This document shows positions 43,900 to 54,818 of a DNA stretch of 64,000 bases, one piece after another. Under the pieces are notes generated by a model. The model ran no database searches, was not told the DNA's origin, and saw only the letters and a program-made list of their open reading frames with translations. A program made the translations under genes and the position numbers. The stretch spans positions 1,455,501-1,519,500 of the forward strand of contig NZ_AP024484.1 of assembly GCF_017347605.1 (NCBI RefSeq). Reading direction: 5' to 3'. The stretch is from Prevotella herbatica. GTDB lineage: Bacteria > Bacteroidota > Bacteroidia > Bacteroidales > Bacteroidaceae. Numbering within the stretch: position 1 is the first letter of the stretch; the number at the start of each line of letters is the position of its first letter.

Positions 43900-45078
43900 A
43901 TGAAAAAACAAACACAAGCTATTCATGTTCCATATAGACGACGAGACGCCTATGATGCTTTAAGTATGCCGGTATATAATGCTGTAGCATACGAGTTTGA
44001 CAATGCTCAACTAATGGCTGATGCTTTTTGCTGTCGTATTGATGCACCAGACTATTCTAGGGTTGAAAATCCAACTGTCACTAATTTTGAGGAACGAGTA
44101 AAAGTCCTTACTGGGGCTAATTCAGTAACAGCTCTGAACAGTGGTATGGCAGCAATTAGCAACACGATGTTAGCACTTACATCACAAGGCAAAAACGTTG
44201 TAACATCCAAACATTTATTCGGTAATACGTTCGACTTACTTAATAACACTCTAAAACGTTTTGGTGTAGAAACACGACTATGTGACCTAACGAATATGAA
44301 TGAAGTAGAAACGTCAATTGATGAGAATACAGCTTGTATATTTCTTGAAATAATTACAAACCCACAAATGGAAGTAGCTGATCTCACAGCTTTGGCTACT
44401 ATCGCTCATGCTCACAAAATACCATTGGTAGCAGATACAACAACTATACCTTTTACGCAATTTTCAAGTCATAATCTTGGTGTAGACATAGAAGTTGTAT
44501 CAAGCACTAAATATGTGAGTGGTGGTGCAACATCTTTGGGAGGAGTCGTTATAGATTACGGTACTGCAAAAGGATTTAGCAACCGTATGAAAAATGAAAT
44601 GTTGTTTAATTTCGGAGCATATATGACTCCGCAGGTTGCATACATGCAAACTATCGGACTTGAAACTCTGAATGCACGTTACAGAGTACAGTCGTCTAAT
44701 GCTCTTGAATTGGCGAAGAAAATGCAAACTTTGCAAGGAGTTAAAAAAGTAAACTATGTGGGACTTAAAGAAAATCCATATCATAAACTAGCACAACAAC
44801 AGTTTGGAGAAACAGCCGGAGCGATGGTATGTATTGACTTAGAAAGTCAAAAGGCGTGTTTTAACTTCATTGATAACTTAAAACTTATTCATCGTGCCAC
44901 CAATCTATTCGACAACCGCACGTTAGCAATACATCCAGCAAGTACAATATTCGGATTATTTTCTGATATAGAAAAAGCCAATATGGATGTGCTAGATACT
45001 ACTATTCGCCTAAGTATAGGTTTGGAGGATGTTGAAGATTTATTTGAAGACATAAAGCAAAGTATTGAAAGATCTTAA
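43900..45078 (+). CDS. Cys/Met metabolism PLP-dependent enzyme (trans-sulfuration family)
   Basis: The 392-residue protein belongs to the cystathionine gamma-synthase/gamma-lyase/O-acetylhomoserine sulfhydrylase family. Visible features are TALNSGMAAISNTMLAL, the FLEIITNPQMEVADL region, VADTTTIPF, and the PLP lysine in VVSSTKYVSGGATSLGG (about residue 208). The family catalyses beta- or gamma-exchange or elimination on sulfur amino acids; which reaction cannot be told from sequence alone. It lies 11 bp before a MalY/PatB-type lyase gene, so the two form an operon in sulfur amino acid metabolism. Confidence 0.88.
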   Translation: MKKQTQAIHVPYRRRDAYDALSMPVYNAVAYEFDNAQLMADAFCCRIDAPDYSRVENPTVTNFEERVKVLTGANSVTALNSGMAAISNTMLALTSQGKNVVTSKHLFGNTFDLLNNTLKRFGVETRLCDLTNMNEVETSIDENTACIFLEIITNPQMEVADLTALATIAHAHKIPLVADTTTIPFTQFSSHNLGVDIEVVSSTKYVSGGATSLGGVVIDYGTAKGFSNRMKNEMLFNFGAYMTPQVAYMQTIGLETLNARYRVQSSNALELAKKMQTLQGVKKVNYVGLKENPYHKLAQQQFGETAGAMVCIDLESQKACFNFIDNLKLIHRATNLFDNRTLAIHPASTIFGLFSDIEKANMDVLDTTIRLSIGLEDVEDLFEDIKQSIERS

Positions 45079-45089
45079 TATATAATTAT

Positions 45090-46313
45090 ATGGACAGAAA
45101 TATCAAAAATACAATCAGCAAAGATGAATCTAGGGAATCGTATGATTTCGATAAGATTATTGATCGCGCAGGTAGCGGAGATTTAAAGCATGAAGCATTG
45201 TTACCAAGATGGAGACGTAATGATTTACTTCCATTGTGGGTTGCTGATATGGATTTTGAAACACCAATGTTCATAACCAATGCCTTGAAAAAACGCCTTG
45301 AGCATTCACTATTTGGATATACTATCGAACCTAAAGAATTGTGGAAATCAATAATTAATTGGGTTAAAGAACATCATCAATGGGAGTTGAGACGTGAATG
45401 GCTAAAGTTTATACCTGGAATAGTTAAAGGTATAGGTCTTGTAATTAATGTTTTTACAAAACCTGGAGATAAAGTAATTATACAAACTCCTGTATATCAT
45501 CCTTTCAGATTAACTCCAGAAGGAAATGATCGTGAAGTCGTTTTTAATCCTTTAAAAAGACGTGATGATGGCTATTATGATATGGACTTTGATAATCTTG
45601 AAAAAGTTTGTGATGACAAATGTCGAATATTCATACTTTGCAATCCTCATAATCCAGCAGGTATTTGTTGGAGTAAAGAAACACTGCAAAAGCTAGCTGA
45701 TTTCTGCTATGAACACCATCTGCTTGTTATATCTGATGAAATTCATTGCGACATGGCTATATTCGGACACAAGCATATACCTTTTGCAACAGTTAGTGAT
45801 AAGGCCAGAGAAAATAGCATAACTTTTCAGGCACCAACAAAGACATTCAATATAGCTGGAATTATTTCAAGCTATGCCATTATTCCAAATTCTGACATAC
45901 GTAAAAAATTCTATGGCTGGATTAAAGCTAATGAACTTGATGAAGCTAATATATTTGCCCCTATTGCCACAATAGCAGCCTTTACAAAAGGCGAAGAATG
46001 GCGAAAGTCAATGCTTGCGTATATTGAAGACAACATACGGTTTGTAGAAGATTATTGTAAAGAGAATATTCCACAAATACATCCTTTGCGTCCACAGGCA
46101 TCTTTTCTTGTGTGGCTTAATTGTCGTGAACTAAATTTAGACCATAAAGATCTACTTGATTTGTTTATAGACAAAGCCCATCTAGCTCTTAATGACGGAG
46201 AAATGTTCGGTCAAGGAGGTGAAGGTTTTATGAGGATGAATATAGCAACATCACGCTCTGTATTAAAACAAGCTTTAGATCAATTAGCTTCAGCTGTCAA
46301 TAACTTGAAATAG
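45090..46313 (+). CDS. MalY/PatB-type aminotransferase (probable cystathionine beta-lyase)
   Basis: This fold type I PLP enzyme of 407 residues has the PatB start (YDFDKIIDRAGSGDLKHEAL), LPLWVADMDFETP, FILCNPHNPAGICW, VISDEIHCDMA, and the PLP lysine in APTKTFNIAGI (about residue 250). PatB-type enzymes split cystathionine or cysteine S-conjugates to homocysteine or thiols plus pyruvate and ammonia. It probably works with the upstream trans-sulfuration enzyme. After its stop comes AT-rich DNA and then the TPP riboswitch. Confidence 0.9.
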   Translation: MDRNIKNTISKDESRESYDFDKIIDRAGSGDLKHEALLPRWRRNDLLPLWVADMDFETPMFITNALKKRLEHSLFGYTIEPKELWKSIINWVKEHHQWELRREWLKFIPGIVKGIGLVINVFTKPGDKVIIQTPVYHPFRLTPEGNDREVVFNPLKRRDDGYYDMDFDNLEKVCDDKCRIFILCNPHNPAGICWSKETLQKLADFCYEHHLLVISDEIHCDMAIFGHKHIPFATVSDKARENSITFQAPTKTFNIAGIISSYAIIPNSDIRKKFYGWIKANELDEANIFAPIATIAAFTKGEEWRKSMLAYIEDNIRFVEDYCKENIPQIHPLRPQASFLVWLNCRELNLDHKDLLDLFIDKAHLALNDGEMFGQGGEGFMRMNIATSRSVLKQALDQLASAVNNLK

Positions 46314-46435
46314 CTTATTGACAGTTATTTTTTTCATAGATATCTGCATATTTGAAAAAAAACATTCCCTACGGGAATAAATAATTATTTAAAAACAAAA
46401 AGATACTAAAGCTTGTTTGTTTTAAAAATAATATA

Positions 46436-46443
46436 TATATTTG
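46436..46443 (+). promoter_or_regulatory. -7 box (TATATTTG) of the thiamine operon
   Basis: Matches TAnnTTTG, with TTG at 46413-46415, 20 bp upstream. The riboswitch begins about 30 bp downstream. Confidence 0.6.
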
Positions 46444-46472
46444 CCTGCGAAAATCATTTAGATTTTATCTAA

Positions 46473-46550
46473 AGAGGGGTGCTGACAAACTGTCGGCTGA
46501 GATTATACCCGTGGAACCTGATGCAGTTAGTACTGCCGAAGGGAGAGACT
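46473..46550 (+). promoter_or_regulatory. TPP riboswitch (THI element)
   Basis: The conserved parts are visible in order: GAGGGGTGC, CTGAGA, ACCCGTGGAACCTGATGCAG, TTAGTACTGCC, GAAGGGAGA. The aptamer binds thiamine pyrophosphate and lowers expression when TPP is high. It lies about 80 bp before thiD and should control the whole thiD-thiE-thiC-thi4 operon. No clear terminator hairpin follows, so control may act on translation. Confidence 0.94.
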
Positions 46551-46629
46551 TTTTTAAGTCGCTTTTCGCATATCCATGTATATATATTGATATATAGTAG
46601 CTCCTCGTGACACTTATATTAAGTGGAGC

Positions 46630-47462
46630 ATGTTTTATTATACAGCTTTATCTATTGCCGGCAGTGATTGCAGCGGAGGTGCCGGTATTCAAGCAGACAT
46701 AAAAACAATGTCGGCATTGGGTGTTTATGCTGCATCTGCAATAACTTATGTTACCGTACAAAATACAATGGGTGTGGAATCTTCATGCCCTATAGACTCT
46801 TATACCATTGAACGACAAATCCATGCAATAATGAATGACATACGCCCAATGGCTATTAAAACAGGAATGATGGGTAACAAGGCTACCATAGAAGCTGTTG
46901 TAAACGCATTGTCTATTTATTATCACGGCAATTTGGTTGTTGACCCTATTATTCTTTCTACCAGTGGGTCTTTATTACTTGATAATGATGCAATAGATAC
47001 GATGTGCAGAAAATTGCTGCCTATGGCTACTGTTGTAACTCCTAACATCCATGAGGCTGAGGTATTGGCAAACATGAAAATAAACAATAAGGATGATATG
47101 AAAGTGGCTGCACTAAATATAATGGATTATGGATGTAGCGCTGTACTTGTGAAAGGCGGGCACATAGAAGGTGACAATAAATGCGACATTCTTATTGAAC
47201 GCAAAGAAAATGGAATATATGAAGAACATGAATTTAACGGTAAAACTGTGGACAGTAAAAATACTCATGGAACAGGATGTACATTTTCATCTGCCATAGC
47301 TGCATATCTAGCACAAGGAATGAGTTTGATTAATGCTGTGAAAGAGGCAAAAGAATATGTAACAATGGCAATAGCCGAAGGTGCTGATGTATCTATAGGC
47401 AAAGGACACGGACCGTTAAACCACTTTTTCAATCCAATGAAAATGAAAAAAATAAATCACAA

Positions 47463-47466
<4 letters not shown>
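46630..47466 (+). CDS. thiD: Hydroxymethylpyrimidine/phosphomethylpyrimidine kinase
   Basis: ThiD phosphorylates the pyrimidine half of thiamine twice. The 278-residue ribokinase-fold protein starts with the typical ALSIAGSDCSGGAGIQADIKT and has the ATP/catalytic motif NTHGTGCTFSSAIAA (about residue 212). It is the first gene after the TPP riboswitch and overlaps thiE by 4 bp. Confidence 0.96.
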
Positions 47467-49690
<2,224 letters not shown>

Positions 49691-49702
49691 ATACAACAAA
49701 AA

Positions 49703-50473
49703 ATGATTGAGACACAAGTTTCAAAGGGTATCATAAATACCTATTTTGAAAAATTACAAAGTAATCTGGACCTTGACGTTGCCATTGTTGGCGGTGGTCC
49801 TTCTGGTATCGTAGCAGCCTATTACATGGCTAAAGCCGGACTGAAAGTTGCGCTTTTTGACCGTAAACTATCACCAGGCGGTGGTATGTGGGGCGGTGCT
49901 ATGATGTTTAATCAAGTTGTTATACAGAAAGAGGCTATGGATATCATCAACGAATTTGACATTAATTCAGCTTCTTTCAATGATGACCTATTTACAATAG
50001 ATTCTGTAGAGAGTACTTCATCATTGCTTTATCATGCTGTACATGCTGGTGCAACTATTTTTAATTGCTATTCTGTTGAAGACGTTGTTTTTAAAGATAA
50101 CGTTGTAAGTGGAGTTGTTGTAAACTGGACTCCAGTACTTCGTGAGGGACTTCATGTAGATCCATTGAATATAATGGCAAAATGTGTAATTGACGGTACT
50201 GGACACGACAGCGAGATATGCAAAACAGTAGCCAGAAAAAATGGTATCAGACTAGACACAGAAACAGGAGGAGTAATTGGCGAACGTTCACTTGATGTCA
50301 TTGCTGGTGAAGAGGAAGTAGTAAAGGGTACAAAAGAAATATATCCAGGATTATACGTATGTGGAATGGCTGCTTCAGCAGTATCAGGTACACCACGTAT
50401 GGGTCCAATCTTCGGTGGTATGCTTATGTCGGGAAAGAAGGTTGCCGACATGATAATAAAGCGTATAAAATAA
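49703..50473 (+). CDS. thi4: Thiamine thiazole synthase Thi4, histidine (sulfide-dependent) type
   Basis: Thi4 builds the thiazole half of thiamine from NAD and glycine. The 256-residue protein has a dinucleotide motif (VAIVGGGPSGIVAAY), the GGGMWGGAMMF motif and the C-terminal GTPRMGPIFGGMLMSG. At the position where yeast Thi4 has the sacrificial cysteine, this protein has His 151 (REGLHVDPL), as in archaeal Thi4 that use free sulfide and iron and turn over repeatedly. It ends the thiamine operon before a terminator and replaces ThiG/ThiH/ThiS, none of which is present here. Confidence 0.93.
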   Translation: MIETQVSKGIINTYFEKLQSNLDLDVAIVGGGPSGIVAAYYMAKAGLKVALFDRKLSPGGGMWGGAMMFNQVVIQKEAMDIINEFDINSASFNDDLFTIDSVESTSSLLYHAVHAGATIFNCYSVEDVVFKDNVVSGVVVNWTPVLREGLHVDPLNIMAKCVIDGTGHDSEICKTVARKNGIRLDTETGGVIGERSLDVIAGEEEVVKGTKEIYPGLYVCGMAASAVSGTPRMGPIFGGMLMSGKKVADMIIKRIK

Positions 50474-50489
50474 GTAGTATGAAAAACCG

Positions 50490-50540
50490 AAAGTTCTTTC
50501 TTGAATAGACACATTTTCTTTTCTTGAAAGAACTTTTTTT
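50490..50540 (+). terminator. Thiamine operon terminator
   Basis: AAAGTTCTTTC at 50490-50500 pairs with GAAAGAACTTT at 50526-50536 across a 25-base loop, and a T-run follows. Confidence 0.75.
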
Positions 50541-50629
50541 ATCAACCATATTAGTATGAATGACAACCAATCAGGTAAGATAAGACAACTTATTTAACAA
50601 TAAATCTAAACTATTCAGGTTAAAAACAC

Positions 50630-51436
50630 AGCTTCTACCAGAAAATTTTTTTTTAATGTCACTAATATCACTTTGTCACAAACCCTTTGTTTATAAGGGA
50701 TTAGCGAGTGACATTAAGTGACATTATCGGGTTAAAAGTGACATTAAATCTAAAATAGCACCATATTTTGGCGAATTTTCACAAAATATGCGGTACCTAT
50801 ATCGTTACTTTTTCATCCATAACAGAGCATTGATTATAAATATTTTCCTTATGGTTAAGTTTATATGATTGTAAAATACTGTTTTGTGAACAAATAATAG
50901 TTTGAATAGTCAGTATAGTATCATTAAAATATTCTTTTTATATACTAATTACATGTGCTAAACACTCCTATTTTTCACGTTGGGTAATTGGATTACACAA
51001 CGTGGGTAATCGAGTTGTTCACGTTAGGTAATCCGATTACCCAACGTGAGTAATTGAATTACCCAAGCACTGAGGTAATCGAATTACCCAATGGTTAGGG
51101 TAATTTTTCACACAGTGTTATTTATGGAAGTTATAAGTATATAAACAACGTTCAAAATAACTAGATTATTAATATCAAATTATATAACATACTTGTAATA
51201 AACTCATCATACCTAAAAATATATATGTAAATTCTATTATATTTAAAAAATACAAAATTGATGTATTATTTAAATACCATAATTGCTAATAAAACGCTAA
51301 AAACAAGTATGATTTGGAATTTAATGTCACTTTTAGCCCGATAATGTCACTTAATGTCACTCGCTTAAGCCTTATAAATAAAGGGTTTGTGACAAAGTGA
51401 CATTAGTGACATCAAAAAAACTTTTTATGGTGGAGA
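50630..51436. repeat. Gene-free inverted-repeat element 2
   Basis: About 0.8 kb with no gene. The inverted arms at 50655-50747 and 51321-51413 differ at roughly 7 of 93 positions by eye, and weaker pairing continues outwards through the T-runs to about 50632 and 51435. The arms are made of AGTGACATTA/TAATGTCACT units (GTGACATTA at 50709, 50719 and 50739). Inside the left part is a small hairpin, CATATTTTG/CAAAATATG (about 50762-50790). It starts after the thiamine operon terminator and lies before a GNAT gene. 51437-51639 is AT-rich with nothing further. Confidence 0.85.
50977..51110. repeat. Central array with 22- to 25-bp period inside element 2
   Basis: The half-site GGTAAT (once AGTAAT) begins at 50983, 51005, 51027, 51049, 51074 and 51099, so the steps are 22, 22, 22, 25 and 25. 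Most units are palindromes of the form GGTAATCCGATTACC, flanked by ACGTT/AACGT (for example 51021-51047). This looks like an array of sites for a dimeric DNA-binding protein or a chain of small hairpins. Confidence 0.8.
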
Positions 51437-51639
51437 AAACTATATTTATTCGAATACTAATGCTTTATATACATTAATAGTTAAATACTAAAACTTATTT
51501 ATAGATCATTTATATTTTTGAAATGTATAAACATATTTAATATAATTTTAAATACGTTATCGTTATATCTTATTATTTTTTTATGATTGTATTTGCTGAA
51601 TCTAAATTAATAATTAACTTAGCAGATAAATAAACATAC

Positions 51640-52152
51640 ATGATTAAAATATTTCAGAACATGAATATAGTAAAAGCAGTATATGATGATATAGAATTGA
51701 TTGTTTCTATATATGACAAAGCACGCAAATTTATGGCAGATAATGGAAATCCAAATCAATGGATTAATGGTTATCCGTCAATAGAAATTATTACAGAAGA
51801 TATCATTAATGGTAACTGTTTTATCTGTAAAAATGATGAAGGTAATATTGTAGGTGCATTTACTTTTATTATTGGCGATGACCCTACTTACGAAAAAATA
51901 TATAGCGGACAATGGTTGAATGATAAGCCTTATGGTGTTATTCACAGACTTGCATCGAATGGAACTACTCACGGTATTACAAAAACCTGTATTGAATGGT
52001 GCTTAAAACAGATTAAAAATATACGTATAGATACTCATAATGATAATAAAGTTATGCAAAGTTTATTGTGCAAAATGGGATTTGAATATTGCGGAATAAT
52101 ACATACACATAACGGAACAGAAAGACTTGCATATCAAATTTCAGAGCAATAA
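51640..52152 (+). CDS. GNAT family N-acetyltransferase
   Basis: GNAT enzymes move an acetyl group from acetyl-CoA to an amine. The 170-residue protein has the fold's features: an N-terminal helix region (DIELIVSIYDKARKFMADNG), a strand with VGAFTFIIGDDPTYEKI, a CoA-binding-like stretch and a final NIRIDTHNDNKVMQSLLCKMGFEYCGII motif typical of GNATs. The substrate is unknown. A second ATG at 51661 is also possible. It lies between element 2 and a sirtuin gene. Confidence 0.83.
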   Translation: MIKIFQNMNIVKAVYDDIELIVSIYDKARKFMADNGNPNQWINGYPSIEIITEDIINGNCFICKNDEGNIVGAFTFIIGDDPTYEKIYSGQWLNDKPYGVIHRLASNGTTHGITKTCIEWCLKQIKNIRIDTHNDNKVMQSLLCKMGFEYCGIIHTHNGTERLAYQISEQ

Positions 52153-52250
52153 TAAATACTATGAATTTAAAAATTATTCTCTTTCTGAATATTTTAATAC
52201 AAAAAAAATATGTATGTTTGCATAACATAAATTTTTAAAGCTTATTCGCT

Positions 52251-52949
52251 ATGAAGAAAATAGTATTTCTTACAGGTGCCGGAATGTCGGTGGAAAGTGG
52301 TTTCAAAACTTTTAGAGGTAATGATGGATTATGGGAGAATTATCCTGTAGAACAAGTTGCTTCTCATGAAGGATGGGAAAAGGATCCAACTCTTGTAACA
52401 AATTTCTATAATATGCTAAGACGTAAACTATGGGATGCACAACCAAACAATGGACATAAACTGATAAAGGAACTTGAAAAAGAATACAATGTAACAGTTA
52501 TCACTCAAAACGTAGATAACCTTCATGAGAAAGCAGGTTCTTCAAAAGTTATTCATCTGCATGGAGACCTTACAAAAGTTTGTTCTAGCATAAATCCATA
52601 TAATTCTAAATATATTCAGCAATTAACTCCTGAGCATAGCCATGTGAATCCTGGAACAAAAGCTGGTGACGGAAGTCTGCTACGCCCTTTCATTGTTTTC
52701 TTTGGAGAAAGTGTGCCTATGATTGAACCTGCGGCTCAAGAAACACAAAAGGCAGATATATTTGTTATTGTAGGCACAAGCCTTAATGTTTATCCAGCAG
52801 CAGGACTAATACAATACTGTAATCCCGGAATACCTATATATTTGATAGATCCAAGTCCTGTTAAAACAGATAACTATCATCATATAAAACACATTGAAAT
52901 GGGTGCCAGCGACGGAATGAAAGAATTGATGAAAGAACTTAAATTATAA
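52251..52949 (+). CDS. Sirtuin (NAD-dependent protein deacylase), zinc-finger cysteines missing
   Basis: Sirtuins remove acyl groups from lysines using NAD. The 232-residue protein has the start motif FLTGAGMSVESGFKTFRG, the NAD/catalytic motif VITQNVDNLHEKAG, the catalytic His in VIHLHGDL, FIVFFGESVP and VGTSLNVYPAAGL. The region that normally holds two CxxC pairs has only one cysteine (LTKVCSSIN), so the usual zinc site is absent. Lysine deacylation is likely but the loss of the zinc site is a caution. A terminator follows. Confidence 0.86.
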   Translation: MKKIVFLTGAGMSVESGFKTFRGNDGLWENYPVEQVASHEGWEKDPTLVTNFYNMLRRKLWDAQPNNGHKLIKELEKEYNVTVITQNVDNLHEKAGSSKVIHLHGDLTKVCSSINPYNSKYIQQLTPEHSHVNPGTKAGDGSLLRPFIVFFGESVPMIEPAAQETQKADIFVIVGTSLNVYPAAGLIQYCNPGIPIYLIDPSPVKTDNYHHIKHIEMGASDGMKELMKELKL

Positions 52950-52968
52950 AAAAACATCATGATAAAAA

Positions 52969-53004
52969 TAATGGAGGATAAATATTAATTTATCCTCCAT
53001 TATC
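52969..53004. terminator. Bidirectional terminator between sirtuin and nadA
   Basis: AATGGAGGATAAA at 52971-52983 pairs with TTTATCCTCCATT at 52990-53002, with AT-rich flanks on both sides. It serves the two convergent genes. Confidence 0.7.
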
Positions 53005-53006
53005 AT

Positions 53007-54014
53007 TTAACTCAGACTAAGCATCTTTTCAATAGGCTTAACTGCGTCTTTTGCTATTTTAGAATCGACCACAACTTCCGGCCAACCATATTTTAGCGTA
53101 TTATATATCTTTTCAAGACTATTTTTCTTCATATACTCACATTCATTACAACTGCATCCTAAGCCTCCCTCAGACACTTCTGGTGGAACTGGGTAGAATG
53201 TAGCCTCAGGACACGTACGTTCCAACTCGTGAAGAATACCAGCCTCTGTGGCTATAATATATTCATGTTTACCATTAGCTTGAGCATATTTCAGCATAGT
53301 GGCAGTAGAACCCTTAATATCAGCAATAGCTAGAATAGGAGCTTTACATTCAAGATGCGCCATTACAATTGCGTCAGGATGTTCTTTCTTAAGCTTTATA
53401 ATTTCCTCAACAGAGAACTTTTCGTGTACATGGCATCCACCATTCCACAACAACATATTACGACCTGTAACGCTGTTTATATAGTTTCCTAAATTGTAAT
53501 CAGGACCGAATATAAGTTTTTCATCTTTAGGGAAACTATCTATAACCTTTTTTGCATTTCCACTTGTAACAACACAATCAGTAAGAGCTTTCACTGCAGC
53601 TGTTGTGTTTACATAACTTATAACCTTATATTCAGGATGCTCCTCCTTATATTTCTTTAGGTCTTCTGCCTTGCAGCTGTCAGCAAGAGAACAACCAGCA
53701 GTGAGATCAGGACACAACACAATTTTGTCTTCACTCAAAAGTTTGCAAGTTTCAGCCATGAAGTGTACACCACACATAACCATAACCTTAGCATCAGTCT
53801 CAGCAGCCTTACGAGCTAAAGCCAAAGAGTCGCCAATGAAATCAGCAATATCCTGAATATCACCAATTGTATAATAATGGGCAAGAATAATAGCGTCCTT
53901 CTCTTTACACATTCTGCGTATCTCAGCTTTAAGATCAATAGACTTGTCAATAGGTTCGTCTACATATCCCTTTTCTATCCATTCTTTCTTTACCATATTT
54001 TTTTTATCTTTCAT
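53007..54014 (-). CDS. nadA: Quinolinate synthase
   Basis: NadA condenses iminoaspartate with dihydroxyacetone phosphate to quinolinate in NAD synthesis, using a 4Fe-4S cluster. The 335-residue protein shows DAIILAHYYTIGDIQDIADFIGDSLAL, MVMCGVHFMAETCKLL, and the C-terminal cluster motif GGLGCSCNECEYMKKN. A second ATG a few codons on (MVKKEW) is also possible. nadB and nadC are not in the window. Its upstream region is the DnaA-box-rich stretch. Confidence 0.96.
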   Translation of the reverse strand: MKDKKNMVKKEWIEKGYVDEPIDKSIDLKAEIRRMCKEKDAIILAHYYTIGDIQDIADFIGDSLALARKAAETDAKVMVMCGVHFMAETCKLLSEDKIVLCPDLTAGCSLADSCKAEDLKKYKEEHPEYKVISYVNTTAAVKALTDCVVTSGNAKKVIDSFPKDEKLIFGPDYNLGNYINSVTGRNMLLWNGGCHVHEKFSVEEIIKLKKEHPDAIVMAHLECKAPILAIADIKGSTATMLKYAQANGKHEYIIATEAGILHELERTCPEATFYPVPPEVSEGGLGCSCNECEYMKKNSLEKIYNTLKYGWPEVVVDSKIAKDAVKPIEKMLSLS

Positions 54015-54113
54015 ACAGTGTTTTAATTTTTAAACAGATTAATTCACACTATATTATTATTATATTATTTATTTTTCTATTTAATAAAAAGAAATAAGAG
54101 TAGTATGATGTGG

Positions 54114-54442
54114 TGTTGATAAGTTGATAAAATGATATTCAAATATTTGCATTTTCTATTATCAACGTTTGTCTATCACTTATGCACACCTATAACTAAT
54201 AATTTCTTCTTGAATATCAGAAAGATAGAGAGTTATCCACAATTCCGGTATTTTCTGCAAAGTTAATAAGTTTATATCTTTTTCTGTGATTTTTTAGTGG
54301 AAAACTTCGTAAAAAGTATTTCAAAACTATGTGGATATCCACAATATGAAGGGGGTGGATATTGGTGTGTGGATATCTACATAGTTATTAACTTCCTTAT
54401 ACAGTAGTTTTCAACATGGTTATCAACACTTTTTGTGGATAA
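54114..54442. other. DnaA-box cluster (candidate replication origin or DnaA-binding locus)
   Basis: Exact TTATNCACA boxes lie at 54180-54188 (TTATGCACA), 54233-54241 (TTATCCACA) and, inverted, 54434-54442. One-mismatch boxes lie at 54330-54338, 54335-54343 (overlapping, forming TGTGGATATCCACA), 54368-54376, 54420-54428 (TTATCAACA) and, inverted, 54114-54122. The stretch 54015-54530 is gene-free and very AT-rich. dnaA is not in the window, and flanking genes run towards this site rather than away, so the assignment as oriC is uncertain. Confidence 0.6.
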
Positions 54443-54489
54443 CTTTTTTTGATGAAAATGATGATTTACTAAAAAAAACAATTAAATAT

Positions 54490-54519
54490 TTTGTATTTAA
54501 AATAAAAGTTGTACCTTTG
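54490..54519 (+). promoter_or_regulatory. Promoter of tRNA-Leu(TAG)
   Basis: TTTG at 54490-54493, 18 bp, TACCTTTG at 54512-54519, then 11 bp to the tRNA. Confidence 0.75.
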
Positions 54520-54530
54520 CAACCGCAAAA

Positions 54531-54615
54531 GCGCCCGTGGCGAAATTGGTAGACGCGCTAGACTTAGGATCTAGTAGTTCACGCTGTGTAGGTTCGAGTC
54601 CTATCGGGCGCACCA
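54531..54615 (+). tRNA. tRNA-Leu (anticodon TAG), CCA encoded
   Basis: A class II tRNA with acceptor stem GCGCCCG/CGGGCGC, anticodon stem CTAGA/TCTAG with loop CTTAGGA, a long variable arm, and T arm TAGGTTCGAGTCCTA. ACCA at 54612-54615 gives the discriminator and an encoded CCA, unlike the other three tRNAs in the window. Confidence 0.96.
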
Positions 54616-54618
54616 CTT

Positions 54619-54657
54619 TAAAGAGCTAAATAGTTTATTAACTGTTTAGCTCTTTTT
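54619..54657 (+). terminator. tRNA-Leu terminator
   Basis: AAGAGCTAAA at 54621-54630 pairs with TTTAGCTCTT, followed by a T-run. The 160 bp after it (to 54818) show nothing. Confidence 0.82.
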
Positions 54658-54818
54658 TATTGTATAGTAATTGGGTTTTATTTCTACTCTATTATAGATG
54701 GAATAAAGAATGCTAATAGCATAGAAAAGGAATGCAATATATCGCAATGCTATTGGCAGAATTTAATAAGCACTGATTTAATTCCGTTAATAGGTTACAT
54801 AAATATATATTGTAAGCT

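Noticed and set aside
50977..51110. CRISPR-like array in element 2
   Set aside because: The units are palindromic sites with almost no spacer, and no cas genes are near.
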